Shown: positions 1-9,084 of the stretch, piece after piece
Position numbering within the stretch: position 1 is the first letter of the stretch
How the letters are laid out: every line of letters begins with the position of its first letter
Source: an uncultured Geobacteraceae bacterium
GTDB taxonomy: Bacteria > Desulfobacterota > Desulfuromonadia > Geobacterales > Pseudopelobacteraceae
Length of the DNA stretch: 52,576 bases
Assembly (NCBI GenBank): GCA_903845365.1
Contig: CAIMXI010000498.1
Span: 1-52,576, forward strand
Direction of reading: 5' to 3'
Position numbers and translations under genes: made by a program
The notes under the pieces: generated by a model
What the model was told of the DNA's origin: nothing
Database searches by the model: none
Seen by the model: only the letters and a program-made list of their open reading frames with translations

Positions 1-90
1 AAGCGGATGTAACGGATAAAAGCGGATCAGGCCAAATTCAAAAGCTTTCAAATCCGTCTTGATCCGTTCAATCAGATTTGATCCGTGTTC
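1..90. repeat. CGGAT/ATCCG-rich intergenic repeat
   Basis: Three CGGAT copies (4-8, 13-17, 23-27) face three ATCCG copies (52-56, 62-66, 81-85), giving an imperfect inverted repeat that runs off the left edge of the window. Arrays of this style recur between genes in Geobacter-type genomes, often beside small nuclease-fold genes; that is recalled knowledge, not tested here. The remaining stretch to 250 holds no convincing gene. A 13-bp direct repeat (159-171 and 261-273) duplicates part of the 3' end of the neighbouring Uma2 gene. Confidence 0.45.
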
Positions 91-250
91 CATGATTTAG
101 ATTTATTAACACCATCTAACTGCCCTGGTGGGGTACAACAAGAAGTTGAAATTTTTTCAAAACAGCCTTCAAACCCTTTACTGATTAGCCTTTGCAGGGA
201 TGTGAAAAACTTTTTCGTGCCATAAATACTTCAATTTCACCCGTTAGTTA

Positions 251-835
251 CTATTCAGCAAAAACAGCCTTCAGATCAACAACCAAATCACCAAATAAAG
301 GCACTGAAACCGCATCATCTCCGGCATAGCGTTCCGGTTTTCCATACATGCCATATTCATCAATTTTAAACACCATCACCGTCTGTTCCTCAGGATGTAC
401 GATCCAGTATTCTTTGACACCGTGACGCTGATACAGGTCAAATTTAAGAGTGAGATCATTTTTGCCGGTTGATGGGGAGGATATTTCAATAATGAAATCA
501 GGCGAGCCGTTGCAGCCACGTTCATCCAACTTGCTTTTATCACACACAATCAAAATATCAGGCTGCACAACGGTATCGATATAATTATCGCTTGCATTTT
601 TTTGTACTGCAAAGCGGACATCAAAAGGGGCTATGAAAGGTTCACATGGTTTATTATCCAGATGATCAGCAAACTTTCTGAATAATCTCCCCAGTATACG
701 CTGATGTTTGCTTCCAGGCGCAGGAGACATGGAATAAGCCACACCGTCAATGAGCTCCCAGCGCAGTTCATCAGGCCAAGAGAGGTAATCTGCGTAAGTC
801 CAGCGTTCTGTATTATTTTTCAGCGTTATCGGCAT
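251..835 (-). CDS. Uma2 family (DUF820) PD-(D/E)XK nuclease-fold protein
   Basis: A protein of about 194 residues of the Uma2/DUF820 family. The usual landmarks are visible: an N-terminal Y-x-D-Y-L-x-W-P segment, E-L-I-D-G-V-A-Y, M-S-P-A-P-G, then V-Q-P-D-I-L-I-V, P-D-F-I-I-E-I-S-S-P-S-T and Y-x-R-H-G-V-K-E-Y-W-I-V-H-P. The separated Asp and Glu residues fit a restriction-endonuclease-like active site. The start at 835 (MPITLKNN) matches the family's normal N-terminus. A GTG at 925 in the same frame would add 30 residues, and neither has a strong ribosome binding site. Such genes are numerous and often carried near repeats; the biological role is unknown. It lies downstream of pilQ but probably is not part of the pilus operon. 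Confidence 0.8.
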   Translation of the reverse strand: MPITLKNNTERWTYADYLSWPDELRWELIDGVAYSMSPAPGSKHQRILGRLFRKFADHLDNKPCEPFIAPFDVRFAVQKNASDNYIDTVVQPDILIVCDKSKLDERGCNGSPDFIIEISSPSTGKNDLTLKFDLYQRHGVKEYWIVHPEEQTVMVFKIDEYGMYGKPERYAGDDAVSVPLFGDLVVDLKAVFAE

Positions 836-949
836 AACTGGGTATCTCTGGAGCTTTTCTTCAACTGTTACGAATAGAGCTTCCCACTCGGAGTGATTTG
901 ATAGATGAAAAAGTATGTCGGACACGAGTATTCATAAGGCGGCTGCCGA

Positions 950-3592
950 CTAAACTGCGTCCAGAATTCGCGGTGTGATAAAAATGAGCAGCTCTGTTTT
1001 GATCTTGACCTTCGTATTCGACTTAAACAGCTTACCAAGGTAAGGAATGTCCATCAGAAACGGCACACCGTCATCACCTTCGGTATCACTGTCAACAAAA
1101 ATTCCACCAATAACCGTCGTTTCACCATCGCGCAGAAGCATCTCGGTTGTAGCCTGCTTTGTGTTTATCGGAGGGGGACTGCCGGTACCTGGAGCATCAT
1201 TTTTTGCATCTATTTTCATCATAATGGTGCCGTTCGCATTGATATGCGGAGTAACTTCGAGTGAAAGGGTTGCTGCAACAAAAGCGGTGACAGCACCGGT
1301 TGTCGATGTTGTGTTCTGATAGGGTATCTGTTGTCCCTGAGATATTTTTGCTGGTTTATGATTAAGCGTCGCAACCTTTGGTGATGATATGATTTTTATC
1401 ATGCCCGCGCCTGCGGCGGCATTAAGGCGCGCATCCACTTTAAGATTGCTTGCAAGTTTTCCGAAAGAGATCCCCATGGCGCCACCGGCGGCACCTGCAA
1501 TGCCGGTAACCGGAGGTGCAGAGGTCAAACCGCCAAAAGATGTATCCATTGAATTTACGTTCATGACTGATGATGAGCCGTCACGATAATGCGCCCCCCA
1601 ACTGACACCCAGACTGCGGCTAAATGAAGAAGTTGCCTCAATTATTCGAGCTTCGATCATCACCTGGCGTTCAGGAAGATCAAGCTGACTTAGCAAGGCC
1701 CTCATATCACTCAGCGCTTGAGGAGTGTCTTTAACAATCACCTTACTTGTTCGAGTATCAGATGCAATCTGCCCTCTGTCAGGAGTTTTCAGTTTTTCAA
1801 ATTGCGCCGTTATCGCGCCAAGATCAGCGTAATTAACTGAAAAAGTTTCGGTTTTTAGCTCGATAGATTTGGCCGCTGTTTTTTTGATCTCCAGATCTTC
1901 CTCAGCCTGCGACTTGAACTTGCCTCTTCCTTTAATAAGCAGAATATTGCCATCTTCCCGTTTGTCGAGGTTTTTCGTATCCAGTATAATATCAAGAGCC
2001 TGATCCCACGGAACATTTACCAGCTTGATACTGATATTTCCGGTAACATCATCACCAAGTACAAAATTCTTATTGCTGACTTCGGCAAGTAACTGAAAAA
2101 TTTTCCTTACCTCGGCATCCGCAAATTCAAGAGTTACTTTACGCCCCTTATAACCTCCTGACTTACTGGTACTCTTGGCAGTTAAATCAGAAACCGGAGA
2201 TAAATCGGGCGTAAAATCTGCCTCAGAGACTAACTCTGTATTTTTAATAGCTGGCACTTTTTTCTGTTCAGTAGCTTCAATAAACAGCTTATCACCACTC
2301 ATTTCTTCCCGATGTTTATAGTCGATATAGAGCATTTCCCCTTCCTGACGAAACTCAAAAGGGGTATCTACGCGCATAGCAATGCGTACTTTGGTGTCAA
2401 CGCTCTTCTTCGTCTTAATTGTCAGTGGTGTAATACGCAAAACAGGAGTGATAAAATTACGCGTTTCAAGCGATCTCTGAAGATTTTTGGGCAGTGTAGT
2501 GTTTTTGATTGTCAGAGTTACAAATCCGGCTGATTTAACCGGCGGTTCCACGTTGATATCACCATTTACCTTGATTGAAACTCTAGAAATCCCCTCTATA
2601 ACCTGGAAGTCAATCATCTCAATTGTTGAGTTACCAGAGGAGCTACTACTATTTCCTGCAACCGGAGGCGGCTGCTTCTCAAGAACCACTTGCTTTACTG
2701 CAGCAGGCTTTACTTCAGGTTTAGTTTCTTGTGTCATCAATGGCTTAGTTTCAAGAGTAACAATTACTCCTGAATCACTCTTGACGGCATACGCTTCGGG
2801 GAAACTGCCGTTAACGGCATCAAGAACAACACGTACCTTGTCCGGGTAAAGTCCAATACGCGCAGAAGCTACACCTGAAGCGTTCAATGGTAAAAGTCTG
2901 GTCAATAACCCGCTTTTTGCATTCATTAAATCAACGACAAAACGCTCAGGATTATTGAGTCGCAACGTTTTGAAATCGACTACTCCGTCAAGAGCAAAAA
3001 CTATCGTATTGTCTTTGACCGTAATCGAGGTTAGCGTCCCGGTTAATGAGGTTGCAGGTGCTGATTCTGTAGACGCAACTTCTGGCGCAGCAGCATCAAC
3101 ATCCTTTTTTACAGAAGTATTTGAATCATTAGGCGGGTCGCTTACAGTCAATTGTGGAAATGCTATTTTTAACTCACCAGGATTAGACTGATGTGTTGAA
3201 ATCACAGCCTCCAAATCATTAACAAGCCCAATTTCTACGCGAGTTAAAACACCTGCCGCCGTGTGGAAACGTCTTGCAGTAACCGTCTTGAAATTACCTT
3301 TGTTTATATGAGCCGTTTCAGAGATATTCCCCAGTGAAACCAGGGAAAAGTCGATAACAAGACGCAGCGGAGATGCAGTTTTGTAACTGGTGTACGTTGC
3401 CGGAGAAGAGAGCTTGATTATTAATTCAGTTGCGTTACCTTCACCTGTCGTATTAATTGATTCAATTGCGACAACTTTTGGAGCCTCTACCAGTTCGGCA
3501 CTGACTGCACAAGGAGGAACTGAAATAATTAAACCTGCACATATTGAAACAGTCAAAAGCAAATTTTTCAGTATATTGATCTTCCATTTCAT
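950..3592 (-). CDS. pilQ: Type IV pilus secretin PilQ
   Basis: PilQ forms the outer-membrane pore through which the type IV pilus passes. The 880-residue protein has a signal peptide (about 1-31), two clear AMIN domains that bind peptidoglycan (about 38-148 and 186-281) and a third AMIN-like stretch (about 320-425). A secretin N0/STN domain follows (about 480-555, containing V-P-W-D-Q-A-L-D-I-I-L), then an N1-type domain (about 585-660) and the C-terminal secretin beta-barrel domain ending L-L-I-F-I-T-P-R-I-L. GGAG precedes the ATG. It is the last gene of pilMNOPQ and is somewhat longer than enterobacterial PilQ because of the extra AMIN region. In Geobacter this system supports twitching, biofilm formation and extracellular electron transfer phenotypes. 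Confidence 0.96.
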   Translation of the reverse strand: MKWKINILKNLLLTVSICAGLIISVPPCAVSAELVEAPKVVAIESINTTGEGNATELIIKLSSPATYTSYKTASPLRLVIDFSLVSLGNISETAHINKGNFKTVTARRFHTAAGVLTRVEIGLVNDLEAVISTHQSNPGELKIAFPQLTVSDPPNDSNTSVKKDVDAAAPEVASTESAPATSLTGTLTSITVKDNTIVFALDGVVDFKTLRLNNPERFVVDLMNAKSGLLTRLLPLNASGVASARIGLYPDKVRVVLDAVNGSFPEAYAVKSDSGVIVTLETKPLMTQETKPEVKPAAVKQVVLEKQPPPVAGNSSSSSGNSTIEMIDFQVIEGISRVSIKVNGDINVEPPVKSAGFVTLTIKNTTLPKNLQRSLETRNFITPVLRITPLTIKTKKSVDTKVRIAMRVDTPFEFRQEGEMLYIDYKHREEMSGDKLFIEATEQKKVPAIKNTELVSEADFTPDLSPVSDLTAKSTSKSGGYKGRKVTLEFADAEVRKIFQLLAEVSNKNFVLGDDVTGNISIKLVNVPWDQALDIILDTKNLDKREDGNILLIKGRGKFKSQAEEDLEIKKTAAKSIELKTETFSVNYADLGAITAQFEKLKTPDRGQIASDTRTSKVIVKDTPQALSDMRALLSQLDLPERQVMIEARIIEATSSFSRSLGVSWGAHYRDGSSSVMNVNSMDTSFGGLTSAPPVTGIAGAAGGAMGISFGKLASNLKVDARLNAAAGAGMIKIISSPKVATLNHKPAKISQGQQIPYQNTTSTTGAVTAFVAATLSLEVTPHINANGTIMMKIDAKNDAPGTGSPPPINTKQATTEMLLRDGETTVIGGIFVDSDTEGDDGVPFLMDIPYLGKLFKSNTKVKIKTELLIFITPRILDAV

Positions 3593-3602
3593 GCGGTACT
3601 CC

Positions 3603-4163
3603 CTATTGCTTCCTTGGAAGTGTAAGTTTTATTGTTTCTTTACGGGTTTTGCCGTTTTCATCCTTGAATTTCTCAAGGACATCGACGCCGTTCGCATGAA
3701 TCAAAACGACCGTGCCGTCATTTTTTCCTATCGACATGCCGGCTTTCAACACATAGCCTTTGCCTCCCGGATCGATAACCATTGCCCTGTTTTCACGTCC
3801 GCCGGTGACTATGCCGATAAGCTTGAATTGATTCACATCAAAACTGTGAATAGGTAAGGAGTCATATTGCGCTTTCTTTATCGAGTCAAATGATCTTGTA
3901 GATTCTTCCTTAACGACAATAAAAGGCTTGAAAGGATCTTTCTTATTACTGAAATCGAATTGGTTTACCGGTGGAGAGGAAGCGCGTGACGCAGAGGTGG
4001 CTACATTTTGAACAGGCTTGGACACAACTATGGAAGCATTTTGAGGCTTAGCTGGCGCTGTAGTTGAGACAATCGGCTGATCCTTGCCACACGCTGTAAA
4101 AAAAACGCAGATCAGAATTCCAGCGAACGTCAAAAAAAAGCTATTTCTTTTTATTTTTATCAT
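3603..4163 (-). CDS. pilP: Type IV pilus inner-membrane lipoprotein PilP
   Basis: PilP is a lipoprotein that links the PilN/PilO inner-membrane dimer to the PilQ secretin. The protein begins MIKIKRNSFF, has a hydrophobic signal segment and a lipobox ending F-F-T-A-C-G. It has a disordered linker (about 30-75) and a C-terminal beta domain with F-K-L-I-G-I-V-T-G-G and A-M-V-I-D-P-G-G-K-G-Y, typical of PilP. The start at 4163 is chosen because GAG and AAGG lie just upstream; an in-frame start at 4184 would add seven residues before the signal peptide. The 5' end overlaps the end of pilO, which suggests coupled translation. Confidence 0.93.
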   Translation of the reverse strand: MIKIKRNSFFLTFAGILICVFFTACGKDQPIVSTTAPAKPQNASIVVSKPVQNVATSASRASSPPVNQFDFSNKKDPFKPFIVVKEESTRSFDSIKKAQYDSLPIHSFDVNQFKLIGIVTGGRENRAMVIDPGGKGYVLKAGMSIGKNDGTVVLIHANGVDVLEKFKDENGKTRKETIKLTLPRKQ

Positions 4164-4743
4164 CCTTAATCTCTTTCTTATCAAGGAACCGGAAAGTGGT
4201 TGCGAGACACGTAACTTTGGTCATCATGCGATTATTTACACTCTTAATGTCTGAAAACGCGACATTAGTAATATTAACGATACGCGGCATGTTCGCAACA
4301 GCGGCAAAAAAGTTTGCAACACTAAAGTATGATCCAGCGACAACTATATCAACCGGCACATCTGCATAAAAATCTTTTGGGACCTCTGGTTTAGGCCGAA
4401 ATGTCAAAAAATCGAGACCTGATGATTTGCCTGTCGCAGTAATACTGGTCAACAAAGTCGGAATCTCTTTTGAATTCGGCAATTCAGTTAGCGCCTGCTC
4501 TAACTCCTGACTCAGCTTTTCATATTCAATTTTTAATTTCGGGAGATTATTTGCAATTCTTGTTTTTTCAGTAATTTCACCCTCCAACTGGGCAAGGTTA
4601 GTTTTAAGTCCTTCAAGTTCTTTATGTTTTGGAATATACAAAAACCAGACTAAAGCTGCTGCTTCAATGAGAGAAACCAGCACAAGAATCATAATTTTCT
4701 GTTTATTAGGGAGCTTAAGTACTTTCTCAATATTTGGATTCAT
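4141..4743 (-). CDS. pilO: Type IV pilus alignment protein PilO
   Basis: PilO is a bitopic inner-membrane protein that dimerises with PilN in the periplasm. The 200-residue sequence has a short cytoplasmic N-terminus, one membrane segment (about 17-36), a coiled coil (about 40-85) and a ferredoxin-like C-terminal domain with V-D-I-V-V-A-G-S-Y and M-P-R-I-V-N-I-T-N-V, both PilO hallmarks. The C-terminus is very lysine-rich. It sits in the standard order between pilN and pilP and overlaps pilP. Confidence 0.95.
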   Translation of the reverse strand: MNPNIEKVLKLPNKQKIMILVLVSLIEAAALVWFLYIPKHKELEGLKTNLAQLEGEITEKTRIANNLPKLKIEYEKLSQELEQALTELPNSKEIPTLLTSITATGKSSGLDFLTFRPKPEVPKDFYADVPVDIVVAGSYFSVANFFAAVANMPRIVNITNVAFSDIKSVNNRMMTKVTCLATTFRFLDKKEIKDDKNKKK

Positions 4744-4769
4744 ATTCAGGCCACCTGAAAGTTATACGA

Positions 4770-5339
4770 TTATTTTTTTACCGCATCAACGGGAAGTGCC
4801 GCAGATTCTAACTTCATCGTGATATCAAATTTTTTGAATTTGGTCTCGGCAACAACCGTCTGTTCGGATACAATTAATTCTACTGCCATAAAGTCAGTGG
4901 AGTTTTCAAGAGACTTCATGAATAGTGCAATCAGGTCTTCATTAGATGCCACCCCAGAAATTTTCACATCCTGACCCGCTTCGCTGTAATTTGTAAGCCA
5001 GAGCTGCTCCGGGGTTAGATCACTTAACGTGGCTAATCGCTGCGCCGGACCGGTTTTGTTCTTTCGCAACGAGATAAGCACATCAAGCTTTTTCTTGACC
5101 TGCTCTTTAAGGTTTTTAATCTCTTCAATTTTGCCAATTTTTGCTTTCAGTTCATTGATTTTATTGTTCGCCAAAGTAATATTCTCTTTAGCTGTAGCAA
5201 CTTGAATACGCTTGAAAACATACATTGAGGTAACAACAAGTGCAATCACAACAAATGCAACCCCGGCAATAACTATCTGCTGGATAGCTGTTTCTTTTTT
5301 CTTGGATGCCCGTACAGGTAATAGATTAATTTTTATCAT
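4770..5339 (-). CDS. pilN: Type IV pilus assembly protein PilN
   Basis: PilN carries the conserved cytoplasmic N-terminal motif (I-N-L-L-P-V-R) that docks into PilM, followed by one membrane helix (about 22-44), a periplasmic coiled coil and a small alpha/beta domain. The protein is 189 residues, normal for the family. Its start overlaps the pilM stop by 4 bp (ATGA), so the two are probably translated together. Confidence 0.95.
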   Translation of the reverse strand: MIKINLLPVRASKKKETAIQQIVIAGVAFVVIALVVTSMYVFKRIQVATAKENITLANNKINELKAKIGKIEEIKNLKEQVKKKLDVLISLRKNKTGPAQRLATLSDLTPEQLWLTNYSEAGQDVKISGVASNEDLIALFMKSLENSTDFMAVELIVSEQTVVAETKFKKFDITMKLESAALPVDAVKK

Positions 5340-6391
5340 TTATCCCCTACCCTCCTGATAGCAAGTCCAACCGGCACAGCCATAAACTGAGCGATTTCCT
5401 GAAGGTATTCGGGGTCAAAATCTTTTTCATTATACTTTATTTTTGCAAAGGGATTAAGTTTCTCAGTGGGTAATCCGATTTTTTCGGAAATTGTGTCAAT
5501 AAGCCTGTACACTTTGGAACAGCCACCGGAAATAAACAAACCAGATATTCGACCGTCGTTAGCAGTTGAATTATAAAAATCAAGTGAACGCCTGATTTCT
5601 TGAGTGATAGTTTCATTAACCTTCAGTATGACATTATTAAGCTGATTGTTAGTGGCTCCAGGCGCAAGCAGTTTTGCCGATTCTGCTTCTTCACGGCTGA
5701 GCCCAAGCTGCTTCTGAATTTCCTCAGTGTAAAGATTCCCACCCATTTGTACATCGCGGCTGAAAAGCGTAATACCATCCTTGATAACATTGATATTCAT
5801 AATGCTGGCACCAATATTTACAAGTGCAAGTATATCTTCGGGGGCAAATTCGTGATTTGCTTCAAATGCGTTTTGAACAGCAAAAGAATCAACATCAACA
5901 ACGGAAAGATTCATTCCAGCCTCACCAAACAAAGACACATAATCGTTGATAATGTCCTTCTTGCTTGCCACAAGCAGGACATTCATTTTTGAGGGATCAC
6001 TGCTGTCAGGCGATAAAATCTGAAAATCCATATTTACATCATTGATATCAAAAGGGATATATTGTTCTGCTTCAAAGAGAATTTGATCTTCCAACTCTTC
6101 CTGTAGCATTGTCGGCAACACAATTTTTCTTATGATTACCGAGTTGCCGGAAATTGAGCAGACAACATCCTTGGTCTTTATCCCAAGGCTTGCAACAAGA
6201 TTTTTAATTGCCGCCGCAATTGCGGCGCTATCCATCAGTGTGTTGTCAACAATCGCCTCAGGTGGTAAATGGAAAATGCCGACATTCAACAACTGGTAGG
6301 AACCGTTATTGTCTTTAAGCTGAACAACCTTCACGGAACTTGACCCAATGTCCATTCCTATAAAAATTTTTTTCTTCTTAAAAAGAAACAT
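5336..6391 (-). CDS. pilM: Type IV pilus actin-like ATPase PilM
   Basis: PilM is a cytoplasmic actin/FtsA-fold ATPase that recruits PilN and organises the alignment complex. The phosphate-1 motif is visible near the N-terminus (G-M-D-I-G-S-S-S-V-K, about 12-21). The central region has L-A-L-V-N-I-G-A-S-I-M-N-I (phosphate 2), and I-S-G-G-C-S-K-V lies near residue 290. Length (351) is typical. It is the first structural gene of the pilMNOPQ operon and follows a small XRE regulator by 11 bp. Confidence 0.96.
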   Translation of the reverse strand: MFLFKKKKIFIGMDIGSSSVKVVQLKDNNGSYQLLNVGIFHLPPEAIVDNTLMDSAAIAAAIKNLVASLGIKTKDVVCSISGNSVIIRKIVLPTMLQEELEDQILFEAEQYIPFDINDVNMDFQILSPDSSDPSKMNVLLVASKKDIINDYVSLFGEAGMNLSVVDVDSFAVQNAFEANHEFAPEDILALVNIGASIMNINVIKDGITLFSRDVQMGGNLYTEEIQKQLGLSREEAESAKLLAPGATNNQLNNVILKVNETITQEIRRSLDFYNSTANDGRISGLFISGGCSKVYRLIDTISEKIGLPTEKLNPFAKIKYNEKDFDPEYLQEIAQFMAVPVGLAIRRVGDK

Positions 6392-6402
6392 ATCCTGTCC
6401 CG

Positions 6403-6618
6403 TTATTCCTGATCCTGAAATACTTTGAGTTTATCCTCTAAACCGAAACCCAAGGCCAGGATAATTTTCCTCATGGTTTCCATCCTGCACTCTTCACCAC
6501 GCTCAATACGACCAATGGTTAAAACAGAAACGCCAGCTTTGCGGGCAAGTTCGGACTTGCTCAATAGTCTGGATTCACGAATTGATTTCACATTGTTTTT
6601 GTTTTTCATAGAATTCAT
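6403..6618 (-). CDS. Small XRE-family helix-turn-helix regulator upstream of pilM
   Basis: A protein of about 71 residues consisting almost only of an XRE/Cro helix-turn-helix: S-I-R-E-S-R-L-L-S-K-S-E-L-A-R-K-A-G-V-S then T-I-G-R-I-E-R-G-E, then M-R-K-I-I-L-A-L-G. Candidate starts are GTG 6645, ATG 6618 and ATG 6609; 6618 is preferred because a short GTGGA sequence precedes it, but the choice is uncertain. The 11-bp gap to pilM implies cotranscription, so it is a candidate regulator of the pilus alignment genes or of itself. No ligand-binding domain is present. Confidence 0.85.
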   Translation of the reverse strand: MNSMKNKNNVKSIRESRLLSKSELARKAGVSVLTIGRIERGEECRMETMRKIILALGFGLEDKLKVFQDQE

Positions 6619-6673
6619 TCCACAAAAAGGCCATTTTTCAATCACACTTACTATAATTTATGATCATGTCAAG

Positions 6674-6693
6674 ATAATTATACATAATTATAC
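6674..6693 (-). promoter_or_regulatory. Tandem 10-bp repeat with two TATAAT boxes upstream of the XRE-pilM operon
   Basis: On the minus strand the decamer GTATAATTAT occurs twice in perfect tandem, each copy containing a consensus -10 hexamer. It lies about 55 bp upstream of the preferred XRE start. No good -35 hexamer was found at 17 bp. The array could be the promoter of the regulator-pilM operon, an operator for the XRE protein, or both; this is inference from position. Confidence 0.35.
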
Positions 6694-6862
6694 GGAAAAG
6701 AGTAATTTTATATGACATTATTACCATCTGGCTTTTAAACCAAATGAACCGCCTGAGCTCTTTTGTGGTTAACCGCTACAAAAAATCTGTAGAAACCTGC
6801 CAATCTGCCGATGAATAGGTAACTTTCATGTAGTTATTTCTGATCAGAGCCAAAGGTAGAAC

Positions 6863-7261
6863 GTGGCAAAAACAGCTACAAAAACTGTTAAAATAACAAT
6901 TGCCGACGATATTGAATATCGCGTAATCGGCAATGCCTTTGGCCTTCTTATAGCCTCTGCCGGGCTGTTAGCCGGTGAAATGCTGCGCCAGCGCAGTTTT
7001 GAATACTGGCCTAATGACGTCGTACCGCTCATCTTTGCCAGTTGGATGGCATTCAGGCTCTACAGAAACTTCTTATCAACCATGGCAGCCTACCAGGACT
7101 ATGTTCCGCCACCCGCTGTACTACGTGATCGTAAGATACGCGAAGCACTTAAAGCGGAGCATGCGTCGGTTGCAGAGATTTCCGCCAGAACAGGTCTTTC
7201 GGAAGAAGAGGTTGCGGCGGAGGTTTCCAGGCGTGTTGCTGAAAATAGATTGAATTCCTGA
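6863..7261 (+). CDS. Conserved hypothetical small protein upstream of gspE-like gene
   Basis: I do not recognise this 132-residue protein. It starts with GTG, with AAGGTAG a few bases upstream. A central moderately hydrophobic stretch (about 25-55, with A-F-G-L-L-I-A-S-A-G-L-L-A-G) suggests membrane association. The C-terminal third is charged and helical, with A-S-V-A-E-I-S-A-R-T-G-L-S-E-E-E-V resembling a short winged-helix or HTH-like segment. It ends 31 bp before the GspE/PilB-type ATPase on the same strand, so the two are probably cotranscribed. Function is not inferable. Confidence 0.7.
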   Translation: MAKTATKTVKITIADDIEYRVIGNAFGLLIASAGLLAGEMLRQRSFEYWPNDVVPLIFASWMAFRLYRNFLSTMAAYQDYVPPPAVLRDRKIREALKAEHASVAEISARTGLSEEEVAAEVSRRVAENRLNS

Positions 7262-7291
7262 ATAAATACATCATCATAGCAGATTGAGAGT

Positions 7292-9082
7292 ATGCCTGAA
7301 ACAAGGAAACTGACGTTCGAAAATCTGGCGCGCCTGATGGTACAACGGGGGTTGTTGTCGCACCATCAATTGAAAGATGTTCTGGCGCGCGGAAAAGTTC
7401 AGGAAACGCGGCTCTATTCTCTCCATTATTCCGGTGCATCCCGCAGGACGAGTGCGGCTATCGGTCTTATCTCCCCTACCGAAATTCTCGCATCACTTAA
7501 TCTTGAAATTCATGGTTCTCACGGAAATGTGCTTACTGTTGATGCCATTACCGAAGCATTAGCTTCAGCCACCGGACTTCCATATTTAAAAATTGATCCC
7601 CTCAAACTTGATCTGCATATTGTCACCGACCACATTCCCCGACCTTTTGCCCTCAAAAACCTGATAGTTGCCGTTAAAGAGTCGAATGGCGTTATCACGG
7701 TCGCTGTGGCAGATCCGTTTAACGAAGCCATTGTAAATGAACTTGCGGCCGCAAGACGTCTTGAAATCAAGCGGGTACTCAGCTCAAAAAACGACATCCT
7801 GAAAATTCTACGTGAATTTTACGGCTTTCGGGCATCGGTTTTGGCGGCTGAAGCGGAGATGTCTACATCAACAGATCTGGGAAATCTGGAACAGTTCTTT
7901 AAACTGAAAGGGCAGCAGGATATTGAAAGCTCTGACAAACATGTCATATCGGCCGTTGATTTTCTCTTGAACTACGCATTTGATCAGCATGCCAGTGACA
8001 TTCACATAGAGCCTAAACGGGAAACCTCTCTGATCCGTTTTCGTATCGACGGTGTCATCCATAATATTCACGTTATCCCAAAGCCGATGCATGCCCCCAT
8101 CATCTCCCGTATCAAAATGCTCTCCCGTATGGATATGGCGGAAAAACGACGCCCTCAGGATGGCCGCATCAAAACAAACTTCAATAATAAGGATATCGAA
8201 CTGCGGGTCTCGACGGTGCCGGTTGCCTTTGGTGAAAAAGCCGTAATCCGGGTGTTTGATCCGGATATTCTTCTCCAGGATCTTGACAGTATGGGCTTTT
8301 TCCCACGTGAACTGTCACTCTTCAACTCCTTTTTGCGGCGTCCAAACGGAATCGTACTGGTGACTGGCCCTACGGGAAGCGGCAAGACAACTACATTATA
8401 CTCTTCGCTTCGGTCTCTCTCATCCCCGGAAGTCAATATTGTCACGGTTGAAGATCCGATAGAAATGGTTATGGAAGAATTCAACCAGATAGGCGTACAG
8501 CAGGGAATTGGCGTCAGCTTCGACAGCATCCTGCGCAACATCCTTCGCCAGGACCCCGACATTATCATGATCGGCGAAATCCGCGACCGCGAGACTGCCG
8601 AAAACGCCGTGCAGGCGGCATTGACCGGACATCTGGTGCTCTCAACACTCCATACAAACGATACCGCCTCAACCATTATTCGCCTGCTGGATCTCGGCAT
8701 CCCCCCCTTTATGATATCAGCGACCGTTCTCGGAATAGTAGCTCAACGACTGGTGCGAAAAATATGTCCTCAATGTAAAAAAGTCCGCACCATTTCTCCT
8801 GACGAACGCGCCTATCTGCAGTTGCCTGAGTCGTCGTACGTCGTGTGGGAGGGAGCGGGGTGCAAAGAGTGTCGGGGTACCGGATACCGTGGGCGTAGCG
8901 GGCTGTTTGAGGTAATGGAAATGAATGAAAGATTGAAAGCCCTGGTGTCCGACTCTGCGGGGCTTGCATCAATTATCGAGGCTGCCCGCCAGAGCGGTGT
9001 TGTCAACCTGCGTGAAATTGCCATCAACAAGATGCTGGAAGGGGTGACGACCTACGAAGAAGTTATCTCGATGACAGGATAA
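7292..9082 (+). CDS. GspE/PilB family secretion or pilus assembly ATPase
   Basis: A 596-residue type II secretion/type IV pilus assembly ATPase. It has an N-terminal GspE_N-type region (about 1-175) and a C-terminal ATPase core. The core shows Walker A G-P-T-G-S-G-K-T-T-T (about 358-367), an Asp box ahead of it (A-S-D-I-H-I-E-P), Walker B with D-P-D-I-I-M-I-G-E-I-R-D and the His box L-S-T-L-H-T-N-D. A zinc-binding insertion has two CxxC pairs (C-P-Q-C and C-K-E-C), as in assembly ATPases rather than PilT. It stands apart from the pilMNOPQ genes and has no inner-membrane platform gene beside it, so GspE versus PilB cannot be decided here. Its stop lies 2 bp from the stop of the convergent cohesin-like gene. 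Confidence 0.92.
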   Translation: MPETRKLTFENLARLMVQRGLLSHHQLKDVLARGKVQETRLYSLHYSGASRRTSAAIGLISPTEILASLNLEIHGSHGNVLTVDAITEALASATGLPYLKIDPLKLDLHIVTDHIPRPFALKNLIVAVKESNGVITVAVADPFNEAIVNELAAARRLEIKRVLSSKNDILKILREFYGFRASVLAAEAEMSTSTDLGNLEQFFKLKGQQDIESSDKHVISAVDFLLNYAFDQHASDIHIEPKRETSLIRFRIDGVIHNIHVIPKPMHAPIISRIKMLSRMDMAEKRRPQDGRIKTNFNNKDIELRVSTVPVAFGEKAVIRVFDPDILLQDLDSMGFFPRELSLFNSFLRRPNGIVLVTGPTGSGKTTTLYSSLRSLSSPEVNIVTVEDPIEMVMEEFNQIGVQQGIGVSFDSILRNILRQDPDIIMIGEIRDRETAENAVQAALTGHLVLSTLHTNDTASTIIRLLDLGIPPFMISATVLGIVAQRLVRKICPQCKKVRTISPDERAYLQLPESSYVVWEGAGCKECRGTGYRGRSGLFEVMEMNERLKALVSDSAGLASIIEAARQSGVVNLREIAINKMLEGVTTYEEVISMTG

Positions 9083-9084
9083 CT

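Noticed and set aside
3603-4184. Programmed frameshift between pilO and pilP
   Set aside because: The short overlap is normal for translationally coupled pil genes, and each has its own start.
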